In this document: positions 51,306 through 63,925 of the stretch, piece after piece
Numbering within the stretch: the stretch's first letter is position 1
Layout of the letters: each line of letters begins with the position of its first letter
NCBI GenBank assembly: GCA_963082975.1
Contig: OY720346.1
Span: 41,877,787 to 41,941,786 of the forward strand
DNA: 64,000 bases
Source of the DNA: Labia minor
Taxonomy: Eukaryota > Arthropoda > Insecta > Dermaptera > Spongiphoridae
Direction of reading: 5' to 3'
Position numbers and translations under genes: made by a program
The notes under the pieces: model-generated
The model's database searches: none
The model's input: the letters and a program-made list of their open reading frames with translations, nothing else
What the model was told of the DNA's origin: nothing

Positions 51306-54300
51306 TTAGTTTGTAATCTATTATTTATTTATTTATTTTTTTATCATTCAAAAAAAAAAACAAAAAAAAACCTTTTAATGAAAATAATAGATATAGTTTT
51401 TAAATTGAATTCAATTTTCTTGACTTTCAATTGATCAAAACTAAAAATTTCAATAAATTATTTTCTAATAATATATCTAATACAATGGAAATAAATAACA
51501 ATTCATCAACCTGGTTTGGAATATTGCATGTTTTGTGACTCAACCTATTATTTATACAATAGTACTCTTGCAGATAAGTTTAATTTAATCAAGTTTCGAT
51601 TGAGAGTTTCGTAAAATATATCCATTAAATAAATTAATTTAACATTGACAAGTGTTTAATTATTTCATTTATTTTTTTTTTTTTGAGAGTTTATTTTCCT
51701 TAACTTAACTTTTCATATTAAACTAAAAAAAATTTCTTTTGTTGATTGATTTATAATATAATTATTCATTAAATTTATAGTTTTTTTTTGTTTATTTTAT
51801 ATATAAGTATGTATATTATATAAGATTATTTCAAAAGTTGTTATTTTATACATTTTATATATATATATATATACCTATATGGGTATATATTAGTACCTAT
51901 ATATCCACCCAATGGCATTCATTAAATGATTTTTTAATATATGCTCAATATATTTTATATATATGTATATATATTATATAAACTAAAATTAATAGATTAC
52001 TTTAAAATTTCAAGTTAATTGATATATATATATATATGGGGTAAATGTGCCAGTAGTTGAGACTTGTACATTTAATATCCTATAATAAGACACATCTGTC
52101 TAAACATTTCTTGCGCTCTATATAAAAGTAATGTCTTCTGATTTGAAGATGGGTAAATATAAAAGTTTTGAGTCCCCGTTTGAGCATACGGTTCAAAAAT
52201 TACTTTTTATAGAATCGAACAAATGAATATTTTAATATTTTGTGCTTCCAATGCTTAAGAAGGTAAATCACTAATTTTTAAATTATTTTTTTTTAATATT
52301 GACATTAATATTAAATATGATTAATGGAATGTCCATAATATCTACACCCTCCATTCCAAAAGAAACCGAACTTAGTAAAAATAGTACCACTAATGCTATC
52401 TGTTGTAATATTTTACACGTAGATGGCTTAGTCCCTCATTGACAAGTGGTATAAATTTCATAACATTTGGATGCTTACAACAAAAGTTATTGCGTTTCAA
52501 ATGTCAGTGTGTTTTGTACATCGGTCGGAAAATGAGTTTCAAACAAAGAGCTGCAATTGATTTTTGTGTTAAACTTGGTAAAACTTTTACTGAAACGCAC
52601 CAAATGCTACAAAATGCAAATGGTGATGATTGTCTATTCCGTACGCAAGTTTACGAGTGGTTCGGGCGATTCAATTCGGGTAGAGAGACGCTGGATGATT
52701 ACGAAAGATCAGGCCGTCCAAGAACCGGATTATCGGAACAAAGTATCGAAAAAGTGCGTGAATTCATAAAAAATAATAAAAAATTGTCGGTGAAGGTTAT
52801 TGAAATGGAATCAGGCATTTCTCAAACAAACGCATACCGCATTTTAACCGAAGTTTTGTGACTTCCGCAGTTGGACTCTTTTGCACGATGATGCACCAAC
52901 ACATCGTTCGCGACTTGTTGGTCAAAAATCACGTTATTCCTTTGCATCAGGGTGTAGAAGATAATACTAAAAGATCTAAATTTAAGTGAAAGAATCTTTA
53001 GCATTAAGGCTCTTTCAAGCACTGGGTACTCAGAATATGTATCTGCACCATTAGTTGACAGTGATGACAATTACTGGTGCAAACGGTAATATTAAGTTAA
53101 ATTTTATTCGGCTTGTCACACTGTACACAAAAATAGATATTAAAATCTGTTGCCATCATTTAAGTTGCATTTTATATATTTATGTTGTATTTTTATTAAA
53201 TAAATAATGAAAGATAAAAAAATAAATTTTTAATGTAGTGTTAATTTCTGGTACCGTTCCAGTCAACTACTGGATCATTTGAATTTTAAGGGTGAATCAT
53301 ATCGCCCCAAACTTAAATTGATATCTGATAAAAATATCAAATTTTTCCCATAAATTTGTCCTTTTAGTGTCAACTACTGGTACATTCACCTTATATAGAT
53401 ATATCCACTATCTATTCATTATTTATTAGTTTTGGTGATTCTAAACATACAAGTTTATGACTTTAGTAACCACATTCTGCTATTCTGCGCTCGTTCCAAC
53501 AAATTTCTATTTTTATTTTTCAAATTCCCTTTTATCTTATACTTTGATATTATCGGTTATTGTTTATTATGCTTTTTAATGCATTTTTCTCAAATACTAA
53601 CATATATCGTTAGAATACAAACATAATACATTGAAATACTCCTAAAAATAATATTAATAACATCAAATAACATCAATTATAAATATTTAATGTATTCCTT
53701 GAAAATATATATTAAAATACTAAATTTTAAAAACTAAGTATATACATACACGTCTTATTAATCTTTTATTGATAATATTTTTTTACAGGTTTGTTTTTGT
53801 TTAGTATACTGATTTATTGAATTTGTTATCCATTTAGTATTTATAATTTTTAATCAAATGATTTAAATGAAAGTTAATTAAAATTAAAATAATATAAAAT
53901 GTAAATATAAAAATATTACCTGTATTTCGGCAATCATCATGTTGAAAAACACATTGATCGGACCATCTTTGGGCAATTGTCGCCAATTCATCATTCCATC
54001 TCTATAAACATTACATATTATATTTACATTTGAAATTATTCTATTATTTATTAGTTATACATATTTAAATTATTAATTTTCATTTTTTTTTTATAAAAAT
54101 TTAAAGAATTTTATAAAATCAAGAATGATATTTAATCTATTATAAGATAAGCTTTCTAAAGATCAATTTTTATTTTTATTCTGAATTATAATTGACTACG
54201 AGCCAATTTTCTTTTACCCTTCTACAACGTTTATTTAAACTTATTTTAATTATAAGCTTACAAAATTTATTAAATATATTTACAATCATGTTTTTTCTTT

Positions 54301-56527
54301 CTATTAATAAACATGTTTTCTATCCTATTTTCTTTTAACAAAGCTAATTGGTATCTAAATATTTTGCTTTATAGTAAAATTTATTAAATTTCCATCTAAT
54401 AAAAATGTCCTAATTAGCTAAAATATTTATTTGAAATAAAAAATTAAAATTTATAGCCTGAAACTAAGGTGGGCGAGGAACAGTGGGATTGGGCGGGTGG
54501 AGAGATGGAAGCCCTTTTCTTCTTAATTTAATTAAAAATTATAATAATAAATATAATAATTGTAAAAGGTATACCATTTTACGCATGTTGGCTGCACTAG
54601 GTTGACCCCCACCAACTCCTCGGGTCTCTTGACCTTTGGCTAAACGGGAACGTAGATTGTTATGCACTTTCAAAATTGTTTCTTTATTATTATTATTCAC
54701 TCCTCTCTTAATGATCGTTCCACATTTTTTTAAAGAATTTATCTAAAGACAAATTCAAATATAATAATTAATATTCATACTCATAAATATATATATAAAT
54801 ATATATAAGATAATGGCACTTATGCAGACAGGGATGTAAAGAATTGCAAAACTTTTACTTCAAATAAGAATTATTTTAAATTTATATTCATTTCAAATGA
54901 TATTTCTTAAAATTTAATATTTACAAAATATATAGGCGATGTTTAGTTGACTTGACTGAACAAATTAATAAATTACTTGCGACAGACAAAATTTCATATT
55001 GAATTTCAATTGATTTGTTGAAAATTCTTAGCAAAATCTTTAGGTGAATTGTCATTATAATTAAGCTTTTATATTGTCGATTTTCAAGGTTTTTAATTAA
55101 AATCGAGATTCTTTATAGTTTAGAGAACCACATTATAAAGTGTTCTTGCCAAAGAGACTTATTGTTAAAAAATGATATGCCTTAGGTTCCAAATTTTTAT
55201 TACTTTCCTGAAGCAAACACTAGTTGTGTATGTAAAATTTTTGAATGAAATATAACTTAAATAAATTTGTTTTGATGTAGTTTAATCTTAAAATTACAGA
55301 AAAAAAAACAATTTATAACATTAAGTAGCCAAAAGGCAAGCTTTCTATGCTATTTGGTTGACTTGGTTGACCCACCCTCAGAAAGAGAAGAAAATATATT
55401 TTCAGTGACAGAACTTAAAAAATCTGGATTGTCTCCACTCGACTATCTCGCAAATTTGTATTGGATTAATTAACATATATTATATGTAAATTAAACTTAA
55501 TTAATTAAATTATAAATTAACATTAATAAATAATATTTATTAAGCCAGCGCGTGTTTGTCTCTTTGTTGACAGCACCAAGATTGCCAGGGAACGTGTTAA
55601 AAAATTAATTCCGGTACTTTCAGCGATTCAATCAAGCTGAAATTCTATATATAGCAGTTTTATACAATGTTTAATAACGTGAAATGTATATATAGGTGAT
55701 TTGTACAATTTTTAATCACTATCAAACATATTTCTTTATTTTTACGGTCATTTTAGGGCGGAAAAATTGAAAACGTGATAGCTTATGACACTCTTCCTAA
55801 ATATTTCATGAACTGGAGAATCCAATTATGATTTTAGAATTTTTCTGTCCGAATAGACCCAATATTGGGCGGGCCGAATCTATGAAATTAAATCACAACA
55901 TTCTTTTATACCCATGTTTAAACATAGGCTATAGATTAGATCAATATCAAATTATTAATGAATATAAAATGAATTGTTTAGGTTTGAAAATCATCAAAGG
56001 CAGAGCTAGTAACTATAATATAAGAATGATTTATTATGGATTTTTTCTTAAAGTAAAATATTGAAAATTAAATTTTTGATTTATTTAATTTGAAATCAAG
56101 ACGTTGAACCTTAGTGCACCTTAGTGTTAGCTTTAAGTTCTCCAAATGTCCGCTTTAGGTTCTGATGAAATATTCAACGTCCGCTTTAGATGCAGAAGTT
56201 GTATTTTTTTTTTAGAAATTAAAAATTGAATTTAAGATTCTAGCAATAGTAAAATATTCATTGCTCTCTTTGAGAATAATCTATGAACCTCAAATAAAAC
56301 CATAAATTTCTCCATTCATAATTGTGAATTTGATTCAAAGTACAAAAACATTGAAAAATTAGGCTTATGGTATTGGTTATAGATGCCATTACCTTATATA
56401 TCATGAAATAATTTATTACCTGTGTATATTTGCACATTGTATGATTCCTACACACTTGGCAATAATCTCGGCATTCAATTATATTTGATAACATCATAAA
56501 AAAAATTAAAGCATAAAATATTTTCAT
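49244..56527 (-). CDS. CAP gene F: divergent venom allergen 5-like secreted protein
   Basis: Exons (minus): 56527-56420, 54742-54575, 54001-53920, 50721-50586, 50509-50428, 49390-49244. They total 723 nt, 240 residues from the ATG of exon 2. Signal [18 protein letters not shown], then [12 protein letters not shown]. The CAP domain has [21 protein letters not shown], a WWDEV segment, GHYTQMAW and CDYGPGGN (others CNYG), and the end is [10 protein letters not shown]...LCE. The first exon is 3 nt longer than in paralogs. A microexon like those of A-E is not evident. The equivalent place near 56738 has an ATG whose frame would not join. Introns are invaded: intron 2 has an R2 repeat, intron 4 a TIR element with a mariner piece, and intron 6 a mariner. 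Despite 7.3 kb of transposon-laden gene, the frame is intact. It is the most diverged member and lies at the 5'-most end of the array. Confidence 0.88.
49494..50368 (+). mobile_element. mariner element in intron 6 of CAP gene F
   Basis: 875 bp between TA dinucleotides. Inverted ends TGTTCAAAAGAAATGGTGAA / TTCACCTTTTCTTTTGAACA. The transposase is broken: traces of the catalytic [11 protein letters not shown] region at about 50000-50020 and an open C-terminus at 50090-50272 ([20 protein letters not shown] ... KWHKCI-like). Deleted middle and frameshifts. Confidence 0.85.
52040..53390. mobile_element. TIR-bounded element in intron 4 of CAP gene F, with a nested mariner fragment
   Basis: Outer inverted ends GGTAAATGTGCCAGTAGTTGA (52040-52060) and TCAACTACTGGTACATTCACC (about 53370-53390), two mismatches. 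The TCAACTACTGG motif recurs inside near 53263. No TSD identified. Superfamily uncertain. Confidence 0.6.
52532..52965 (+). pseudogene. mariner transposase fragment (helix-turn-helix end)
   Basis: From ATG 52532 an open frame of 109 codons encodes the paired HTH of mariner ([20 protein letters not shown] ... [20 protein letters not shown] ... [11 protein letters not shown]) and stops at 52859. In another frame 52870-52930 gives [18 protein letters not shown], the second catalytic block. The centre of the gene is deleted. Confidence 0.85.
55425..55790 (-). repeat. interspersed repeat R2, reverse partial copy in intron 2 of gene F
   Basis: CTCCACTCGACTATCTCGC, then GCGCGTGTTTGTCTCTTTG, then TTTCAGCGATTCAATCAAGC in reverse order to the copies at 21800 and 41260. 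Confidence 0.7.
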
Positions 56528-56681
56528 CTAAAAATGACATCATAACAATTAAGCTACTTTCAATATAATTAAATTTAATTATAATTTATCTAATTAATTC
56601 TTTATAAAATTCGATTAGGAAAGTCAATATTTTTTAATGTTCTATGAATTCAAATTATTCTAAAAATATTTTTTAAATATA

Positions 56682-56712
<31 letters not shown>

Positions 56713-56715
56713 TAC

Positions 56716-56773
56716 TTATTCTCCTTATTATTGATCATTCTTCTCTTTCTTTCGCCAACGCCTGGTATTTATA
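56716..56773 (-). promoter_or_regulatory. possible promoter and leader exon of CAP gene F
   Basis: TATAAATA on the minus strand (56766-56773), then a purine-rich GAAAGAAAGAGAAG and an ATG at 56738-56736. A GTAATA donor candidate ends the segment at 56716. This ATG is out of phase with exon 2, so either it is upstream of the cap or it makes a short uORF. A stronger AAAG|GTAAGC donor at about 59606 could belong to another leader exon. Confidence 0.35.
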
Positions 56774-56799
56774 CAACCAAAAATCTTTCTTGACTAAAA

Positions 56800-59700
56800 G
56801 TATTGAAAGTTGCATAAAATTCAGGATATTTTTATTATATCTAACTAGAATAACTAGAACTATGCCTTAATAACTGATTACTTTCATACAAATATATATT
56901 TCTTTAAAATTAATTTATTAAGTATTAGAAGAACTTCATAATTTAAAAATAAATAAATATAAATAAATAATTTAAATATAAATATAAAATTTAAGTCTAT
57001 ATAGGTAGATATATGGTATATATATATATATATATATGTTTTTAAAAATAAAAAAAAAATTATCTATGTATATATATGTGCACATATTTTAGACAAAACT
57101 CTTTCTCCTTCTTAAAAATAACAACACCGTTTATAACAATTGTTTATTATTTTTGTATTAGTTTTATTAAAAAATCACAGAGTAAAAAAAAATTGAAATA
57201 TACAAGAGAATTGTTTTGACAACCTCAATTAATTACATAAAATATGGGTAAAATATATAATATAAAATAATAATAATGATAATTAGATTCTTGAAAATAT
57301 ACTCTTGCTTGCCCTGGTATGTGAAACATGAAGCTCTCTGGTCGGATTCTGCCCGCTGTGTAATTTTATCCGGCCATTGTAATATTTTTCAAATCTTATT
57401 ACACATACCCTTTTGGAAGCTTGAAAGTATTGTATTTAATATATATATATATGTCAAATATAATCCGGACATTATAATTATATATATATATATATATATA
57501 ATTCAAAAAATCTTAAATTAAATATCGATATTCAAAATCGTTGAATATTTTGGATTTATTTATTTATTTTTTTAAATTTATTCAATCAATATTTCTAAAT
57601 TCATTCACAAAACTCACATAATTTTTATCCATAAATAACCAATAAAATTTATTTAAAGTCATCTCATCATTTTATATTTATTTGAAAATGATTGATTTTG
57701 ATGTCTTATTTTATTTTTATTTTATCTAAACATAGATCAAATTTTCCTTCTCTTTGTTACTGCTTTATATATGTATTTTCTTGTTTTTCACCCCCCCCCC
57801 CCCCCTCTAATAAACCATCTAAATTTACTAATAGAAACTTATGAATTTTTATATCATTTTCTATTTTACTTTTTTTTTTTTTAAAAAAAGATCACCTCTT
57901 TCTTTGTAAATCCTGGTAATGGTTACATTTTACACCACACTTTCAAGGGATGAATGTACCGTACGGTTTATCATTAAACTCTTTGTTCCGCTCCTCATCC
58001 ATCCCCTCTCCTCACTCTCTTTCCTCGATTTTTTAGCGATCACGTTTCTTTATTGCTTATGAAAATTTTTATGATTACATTGCAGAATTTTTTCAATACC
58101 CCCCCCCCCCTCCCACCTTCCAGCCCCCACTCTCTCTCCTTGTCTGCTCGCTTTCTCAATTTCAATAAATCTTTTTATTATCTAAAATTTGTTGCGTATT
58201 ATTTCTTTTGATATGAAGTAGATGAGATGGTCGATAAATATAACCCTGAAATAGATTATTGGAGCTTGAGATGAGAAAATAATAACAACACCTCTTTTTA
58301 TTAAGCTAGAATTAACTGAGTGGATTTTATCAAAAATTAAATACATAAAAAATTGTAGTCTTAATTTAATTAATCTTTTAGAAATGTATTAATCAACTTA
58401 ATTAATTATACTTAACTATAAATTATTGATACTTATTCTTTTTAATCTATTAATTATAATCATTATTGTTTTTAATACGTATCATTCTTTTATCTAATTT
58501 TATAAATAAATAATAATAAATTTCGTAATTTAAGATTAATTTCTGATCTTGAAAACAGTTTCGATAGAATTTTTAAAAAATTCAAATATTATTTAATTAT
58601 TTAATTACAAAAAAATATAAAAAAATTTTAAAACAAATTATAGATAAAAATTAAAAAAATAAAAACGTTTTCAGCTGTCTTATCAGCATTTACAGATAGT
58701 AAATATTAGGTGTATAACAGGTATATAGCTACATATGTAACTATTAAGAATATTATTATTTTTTATATAATACTAACACTCTCTCTCTCTCTCTATTACT
58801 ATAATATAAAGGATATTCTTTTAAAATAATTAATTGAAATTATATATTTGATTATTAAAATTATTAAATTTGAAATTTAATTTAATTTATTTTTATCGAG
58901 GAAGATATTAGTTGAAAAGCCAAGGGTTTATTCGAATTACTGTTATAGAAAATATTAAAATGGAACTCATAAAATTTTTAATAAAATTATTATAATTTTT
59001 AATGGTGGATTTATATGGTATATATTTAACAACCTGGTTGACAATTTCTATACTATAGTTCTTATAACTAATGGTGAAGTTTAAAAAAAAATTAAGTACA
59101 GAGACTATTTGTTATGATAGAAGAATAAATGCTAATAATTGGAAAGATTTTGTAAAATTTGAAAAATAATCTCAATTCAATATTTGAATAACTTCCTGTT
59201 CATGTTTTTTTCCTTTTGATCCACCAAAAAAAAAATCCATATTAATTAAAAAATTAAATTTTAACTCTCTAAAAGACTTTTTTAAGTCATTCCCTCTCCT
59301 GTGAAGATATAAACTAAGAATAAGATCATGGGATATGTATATATAACATATATCGATAAGAAAAAAAACTATTACACAAACACAATTACAAACAAAACTT
59401 TATATACATATAATTGTGTTCTAAATAAAAATTGTATGATGCACTCGGTTTATATTAAAATAAAAATTATTAAAAAAAGAGTTGTTATTAAAGCTTATAA
59501 TAAAATAATATGCTTTATAGTGAGTGAATCATATGCTATAAAAATAAATAAATTTTCTATGATAGTAAAATAATATAATAGAATATAAAAAAATAAAAAA
59601 AGCTTACCTTTGTTTAATTGAATTAGTTATTCACTTTTTACTTAACTACACTCTTGACACCAACTAAATTCCTTTCAACATTTTCATCTATATAGTACTT

Positions 59701-60200
59701 TACTCTATTAATACTAAATAATTATCCTATTTCATAACATACTGATATAAATATATGTATAAATTCTATTGTATATATTTATTGAATAAACGATAATAAA
59801 TCATTAGAAAAACTGATAAGAAAATTTAATTACTTTCTGTCCATGAAAAATGAAAACAAAAAAAACAATAACGGAAAATTACCTATTGAATATATATATA
59901 TATATTAAGATATTTATGCAAAATTACTAATTTATTAACTGACTCACTCAATGACTCATTAACATTCAACCATTCACCTTAACTTCATACTTATTTTCTA
60001 CTTTCAGATTAACTAGAATTCTAAAATTTGTCATTTGATATATATCATACATAAATAATTCCGATCTAATAAATTGTAAAGTTCGATAATATTTTAATTT
60101 CTTTCTATCCATTATAATTAAATTCTGATTAAATTTAAATAAACGAAACTATCCTCCTTCTAGTAATAGTCAAAGAGTAACTTGAACAGTGGAGAGGTTA
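56800..60200. other. AT-rich intergenic DNA upstream of the CAP array
   Basis: No gene supported. Contains TA runs (57018-57040, 57479-57500), a C15 tract at 57791-57805 and a C12 tract at 58099-58110, and pyrimidine-rich stretches around 57980-58150. The ORFs at 57276-57521 and 59328-59573 have low-complexity composition and I reject them. Confidence 0.5.
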
Positions 60201-60208
60201 CTCTAACC

Positions 60209-60484
60209 CAGTGATTCCCAAAGTCGGCGCTGGAGCGATCCAGGGGGGCGGTGATGGTCACAGGTGCATTTAGAGAAAATTACTTGTATATTACTATTTT
60301 ATTCTTAGATACATAAATTCAATGTTTCTAATTTACACCTTTATTTATAATATTTTGCAAATAGGTACATTTATCTTTCTGTTTAATTGTTAATAAAATT
60401 AAAAAAAGTTAATTTCCAAGGGGGCGCTGAGTAAATTTTTACCTGGAAAGGGGGTGCTTGGCCAAAAAAGTTTGGGAACCACTG
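60209..60484. mobile_element. hAT MITE with 8-bp target duplication
   Basis: 276 bp. Termini CAGTGATTCCCAAA and TTTGGGAACCACTG. Duplication CTCTAACC at 60201-60208 and 60485-60492. Inner GGGGGGCGG / GGGGGCGCTGAG blocks. A second decayed hAT end (TTGGAAACCACTA) is near 60695-60707. Confidence 0.9.
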
Positions 60485-60719
60485 CTCTAACCCAACAGTA
60501 GTTTCACAACCTTTTTTATGTCATGCTCCACCAGAGCTTCAAAAACTTAAAATGTTACATATACATAATTTTTAATATTAAAATTTTTTGATTGTTCAAA
60601 AAGTACCCTAAATGATGGACTTCTGGCTGGTCTTCAATTTTTTCCATTGACCCCCCCCCTTCCTGAAAAGTTAAATTTCCCCTCCCCCCCAGATTGGAAA
60701 CCACTACTTTAATTTCACG

Positions 60720-62648
60720 AGTATAATTTAGAAACAAAAATCAGAAAATATTTTCTATTATAAATTTATGTAGAGTAGTTGATAAATTTTGTAAAGGGTC
60801 ACACACTCTCCTCTCTTGGTTGTTCTAATTGTTCAATATTAAAGTTTTTAGATTCCCTAGGAAATAATGTTCTTTGCACGTGATTATTCCTTCATGAAGC
60901 TTATTATTGTTTCTATTGCAATCAAACCTATCGAGATAGAGTCATACAAGAGAGATTATTTGTTATATTTTTAAATAGAGGTATAATCAACGAGTCGTGT
61001 GATTTCCACTCTAACAGGTAGAAGACATATTGAATATTGGAGATTTATTTATTTATTTTTTTATTAATTAATGAATTGGAAATGCATGTTCAATAGGCAA
61101 CGATTATTATACAAATGAAAAAAGGGAGTAATTTATTAAAGATGAACTCTCTTGAAATTGATAAAATAATAAAAGAAAAATTTTAACTTTTCGTTTTGAA
61201 AACTAATAAGTACATAAATAATTAATTAATTTTGCAAATATAAGATATTGAATTCTTAAATATGCATATCAATTGTAAATATAAAGAAAACTTTTATATA
61301 CTTTTTATTAATTTCATAAATTTTCGATGTTTTTTTTCCCCCTTACAAGAAAAAAAGACTAGAGAAAAGATATTGGAATTTTATAAATATTAAAAAAAGG
61401 TCTTGCACGCTGCTTTTTATTTGACGTGTCGTTTTATTTATGAATGTTTCTCCAAGGGAGACACTTTTTATGAATAGACTACATGAACTGCATTTTAACA
61501 AGTCCAGTACAGGTACCTCTATCTAAGTATAGAAATATATTTCTTGTTTTTATTTTGTTTGGTAAATATTGCATATCCGATAGTTGGTTAGCAAATCATC
61601 TATCCCACTTTCCATTCTTTCTACTTTCATTCATTTCCTAAAACTTAAAATAATAAACATAAAAATAAATAATCTTTTCTATCCATAATTAATAAATAAT
61701 AATAATATTTCTTTCTATACATATCCAAATAATTTATCTATCGTTGTGACATTACTTAACTCAATAATTCTTGTTCAGAGCAATAAGTATCCCCAACTTT
61801 TTCTATGATTGTGAGCCATTATCAACTCATCATCCTAACTTCTCCCAATTCTCTTATATCTCTTTTTATATTCATTCATTTTATGATTATGTTTAGGAAT
61901 ACATAGAAATCGTGTAATTAATGCTTTGTTATGCATTCCCCTATCATAACATGTTTTTTCAACTCATAATTTTAAAATATCTTGACTTGATTTTGTTCCT
62001 TAAATCATAGACCACGCCTCAAATTTATAAAAACAAATAACAAAATATAAATTTTAACTTTCAATTTTCTTTTTAATTAATTTATCTAGATTTTATATGA
62101 AATTTCATATTCATATTCATTGTTTTTTTTTAATATTACTTTTTAGAATTCTTAAAAAATTATTTTAATCAAAATATACTGAATCAATCCATTTAAGCAC
62201 TTCCCTATAGGTCGGGATATGTAGAGAAAAAATCCCCAGTATCTCTTGTTTGTTGTATTTAATAGAGGTTGTATTCAGCTAATTATGCTCTCTTCTTTAT
62301 TATTCATTTGATTTTTATTATTAGTGGATCTACAAACTTATTATTATACTTATACCAATATTCTGGTGGTGATAAGTTGTCTTCTTGTTTTAGTTCATTT
62401 AGAATTTATAATGTTTCTAATAATTGATACCCTTCTTTACAAATTTGAATCATACTTATACCAAGAATACAAAATAAATTGAAAAATAATTCTATAAATT
62501 TATAACCTGCCAATCGAAAAAATTTTTACTTTTATTTTATTTTTAATTTCAATTTTTATTATTCGTTTTGAAAACTAAAATTCATAATATGATTTTTGTT
62601 TTGGAAATTTTTACATAACCACATTTTTCCCTAATTCCAACCTTATTC

Positions 62649-62681
<33 letters not shown>

Positions 62682-62907
62682 AGCTTGTCTTTATTTCTAA
62701 CTTTCTTTGGGATTATTCACATATTTCTTAGATGTTGTGCGTGGTCCGGATAAGATTATTATTACTTTTCTTATTATTTTGTTCTATATAAGGAGAAATA
62801 AAATTAAAATATATTCCTTATCTTGATGATCAACAATTTATTAATTCATTCAAAATTTACAATTACATAATATATTTTAAATATACCTTTAAGGTGTAAC
62901 ATTTATA

Positions 62908-62960
<53 letters not shown>

Positions 62961-63540
62961 TATAATAAAATAAATTATACAATAAATTATGATAAATTTA
63001 TCTTGAATTCAATTTTTTATTGAGAGATTGATTTTTATGAAAGGTAATTATTTGTTAATTAGCTTCTCATCATAACCATGCTTGTCCACATTGAACGTAC
63101 AGTCTAACCCTTTCTAATCCGAGAAGCAAAGATATGTGAGTTGGCCTTGTTTAACTAAGCCATAAATACATTGCCTTCCTGGATATATATACATTTGGTA
63201 CTTAGCCTCCTCCAGTTTGACTCAAGAGTTAGTTTAAATGGATTAGACCCTGTGTGGTTAGAATAAAATGGTTTGGGAAATGTATTGGTGGGGGAGAGAA
63301 AGAGAGAGAGAAGAGGAGCGGGTGGAAAAGGGAGAAGGGAAACATGTACTCCAAACATGTGCCTAAAACTATCCCATCAAATTATATTATTTAATTCAAT
63401 GAAACATTTAAATTCATTTTCTGAAAGGAGATAGTAAGAATTATTTTGATTGGTTTAATTTAACATTAATTTTGGAATTATTTTTATATCATTATGAATT
63501 ACTAATTATTTATTGAATATAATAATATATAATTGTCAGC
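60720..63540. other. intergenic DNA, no gene recognised
   Basis: AT-rich, with (TTA)n at 62650-62680 and TA runs at 62903-62960. 63070-63370 is less AT-rich, with a GA-rich tract (63290-63345, GAGAGAAAGAGAGAGAGAAG). It could be a control region or an unknown repeat, but no frame supports a gene. Confidence 0.4.
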
Positions 63541-63550
63541 GATATATATA

Positions 63551-63624
63551 TTGGTCGGTGAAAATGATATGATTGAAACTCTTCTGTTAAAGCGCTTTCA
63601 ATTGAAATGATTTTTATTTTCTAT

Positions 63625-63672
<48 letters not shown>

Positions 63673-63769
63673 GCCTATGGTATTTGCATTTAATAATAGA
63701 AAATAAAAATCATTTCAATTGAAAGCGTTTTAACAGAAGAGTTTCAATCATATCATTTTCACCGACCAA
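63551..63769. repeat. 219-bp inverted repeat around a (TA)n core
   Basis: The left arm TTGGTCGGTGAAAATGATAT... (63551-63627) and right arm ...ATATCATTTTCACCGACCAA (63694-63769) are nearly perfectly complementary over about 76 bp. The core is (TA)n at 63629-63668. The outer GGTCGGT / ACCGACC ends resemble HINE termini. Confidence 0.85.
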
Positions 63770-63925
63770 TGAAGGTATTATTTTCACACCAAATTTCACA
63801 TATGGAGATTTTTTACATATTGTGATAAAATTTGGTATATTTACTTAATGCATCAGTAGCATGAATTCATGAACTTTTGGTATATATCTGGACACCGGAA
63901 GTGGCAGTTTACAAAGTATTAACTT
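63770..63925 (+). repeat. diverged HINE fragment
   Basis: GAAGGTATTATTTTCACACC, then ATTTGGTATATTTACTTAAT, then GGACACCGGAAGTGGCAGTT follow the HINE order with the central microsatellite deleted. Confidence 0.7.

Noticed and set aside
57276..59573. ORFs at 57276-57521 and 59328-59573 as genes
   Set aside because: Low-complexity Ile/Lys/Tyr-rich translations of AT-rich DNA. No splice context or domain.
63155..63358. Minus ORF of 67 codons in a GA-rich tract
   Set aside because: Composition is driven by a purine/pyrimidine microsatellite. No homology recognised.
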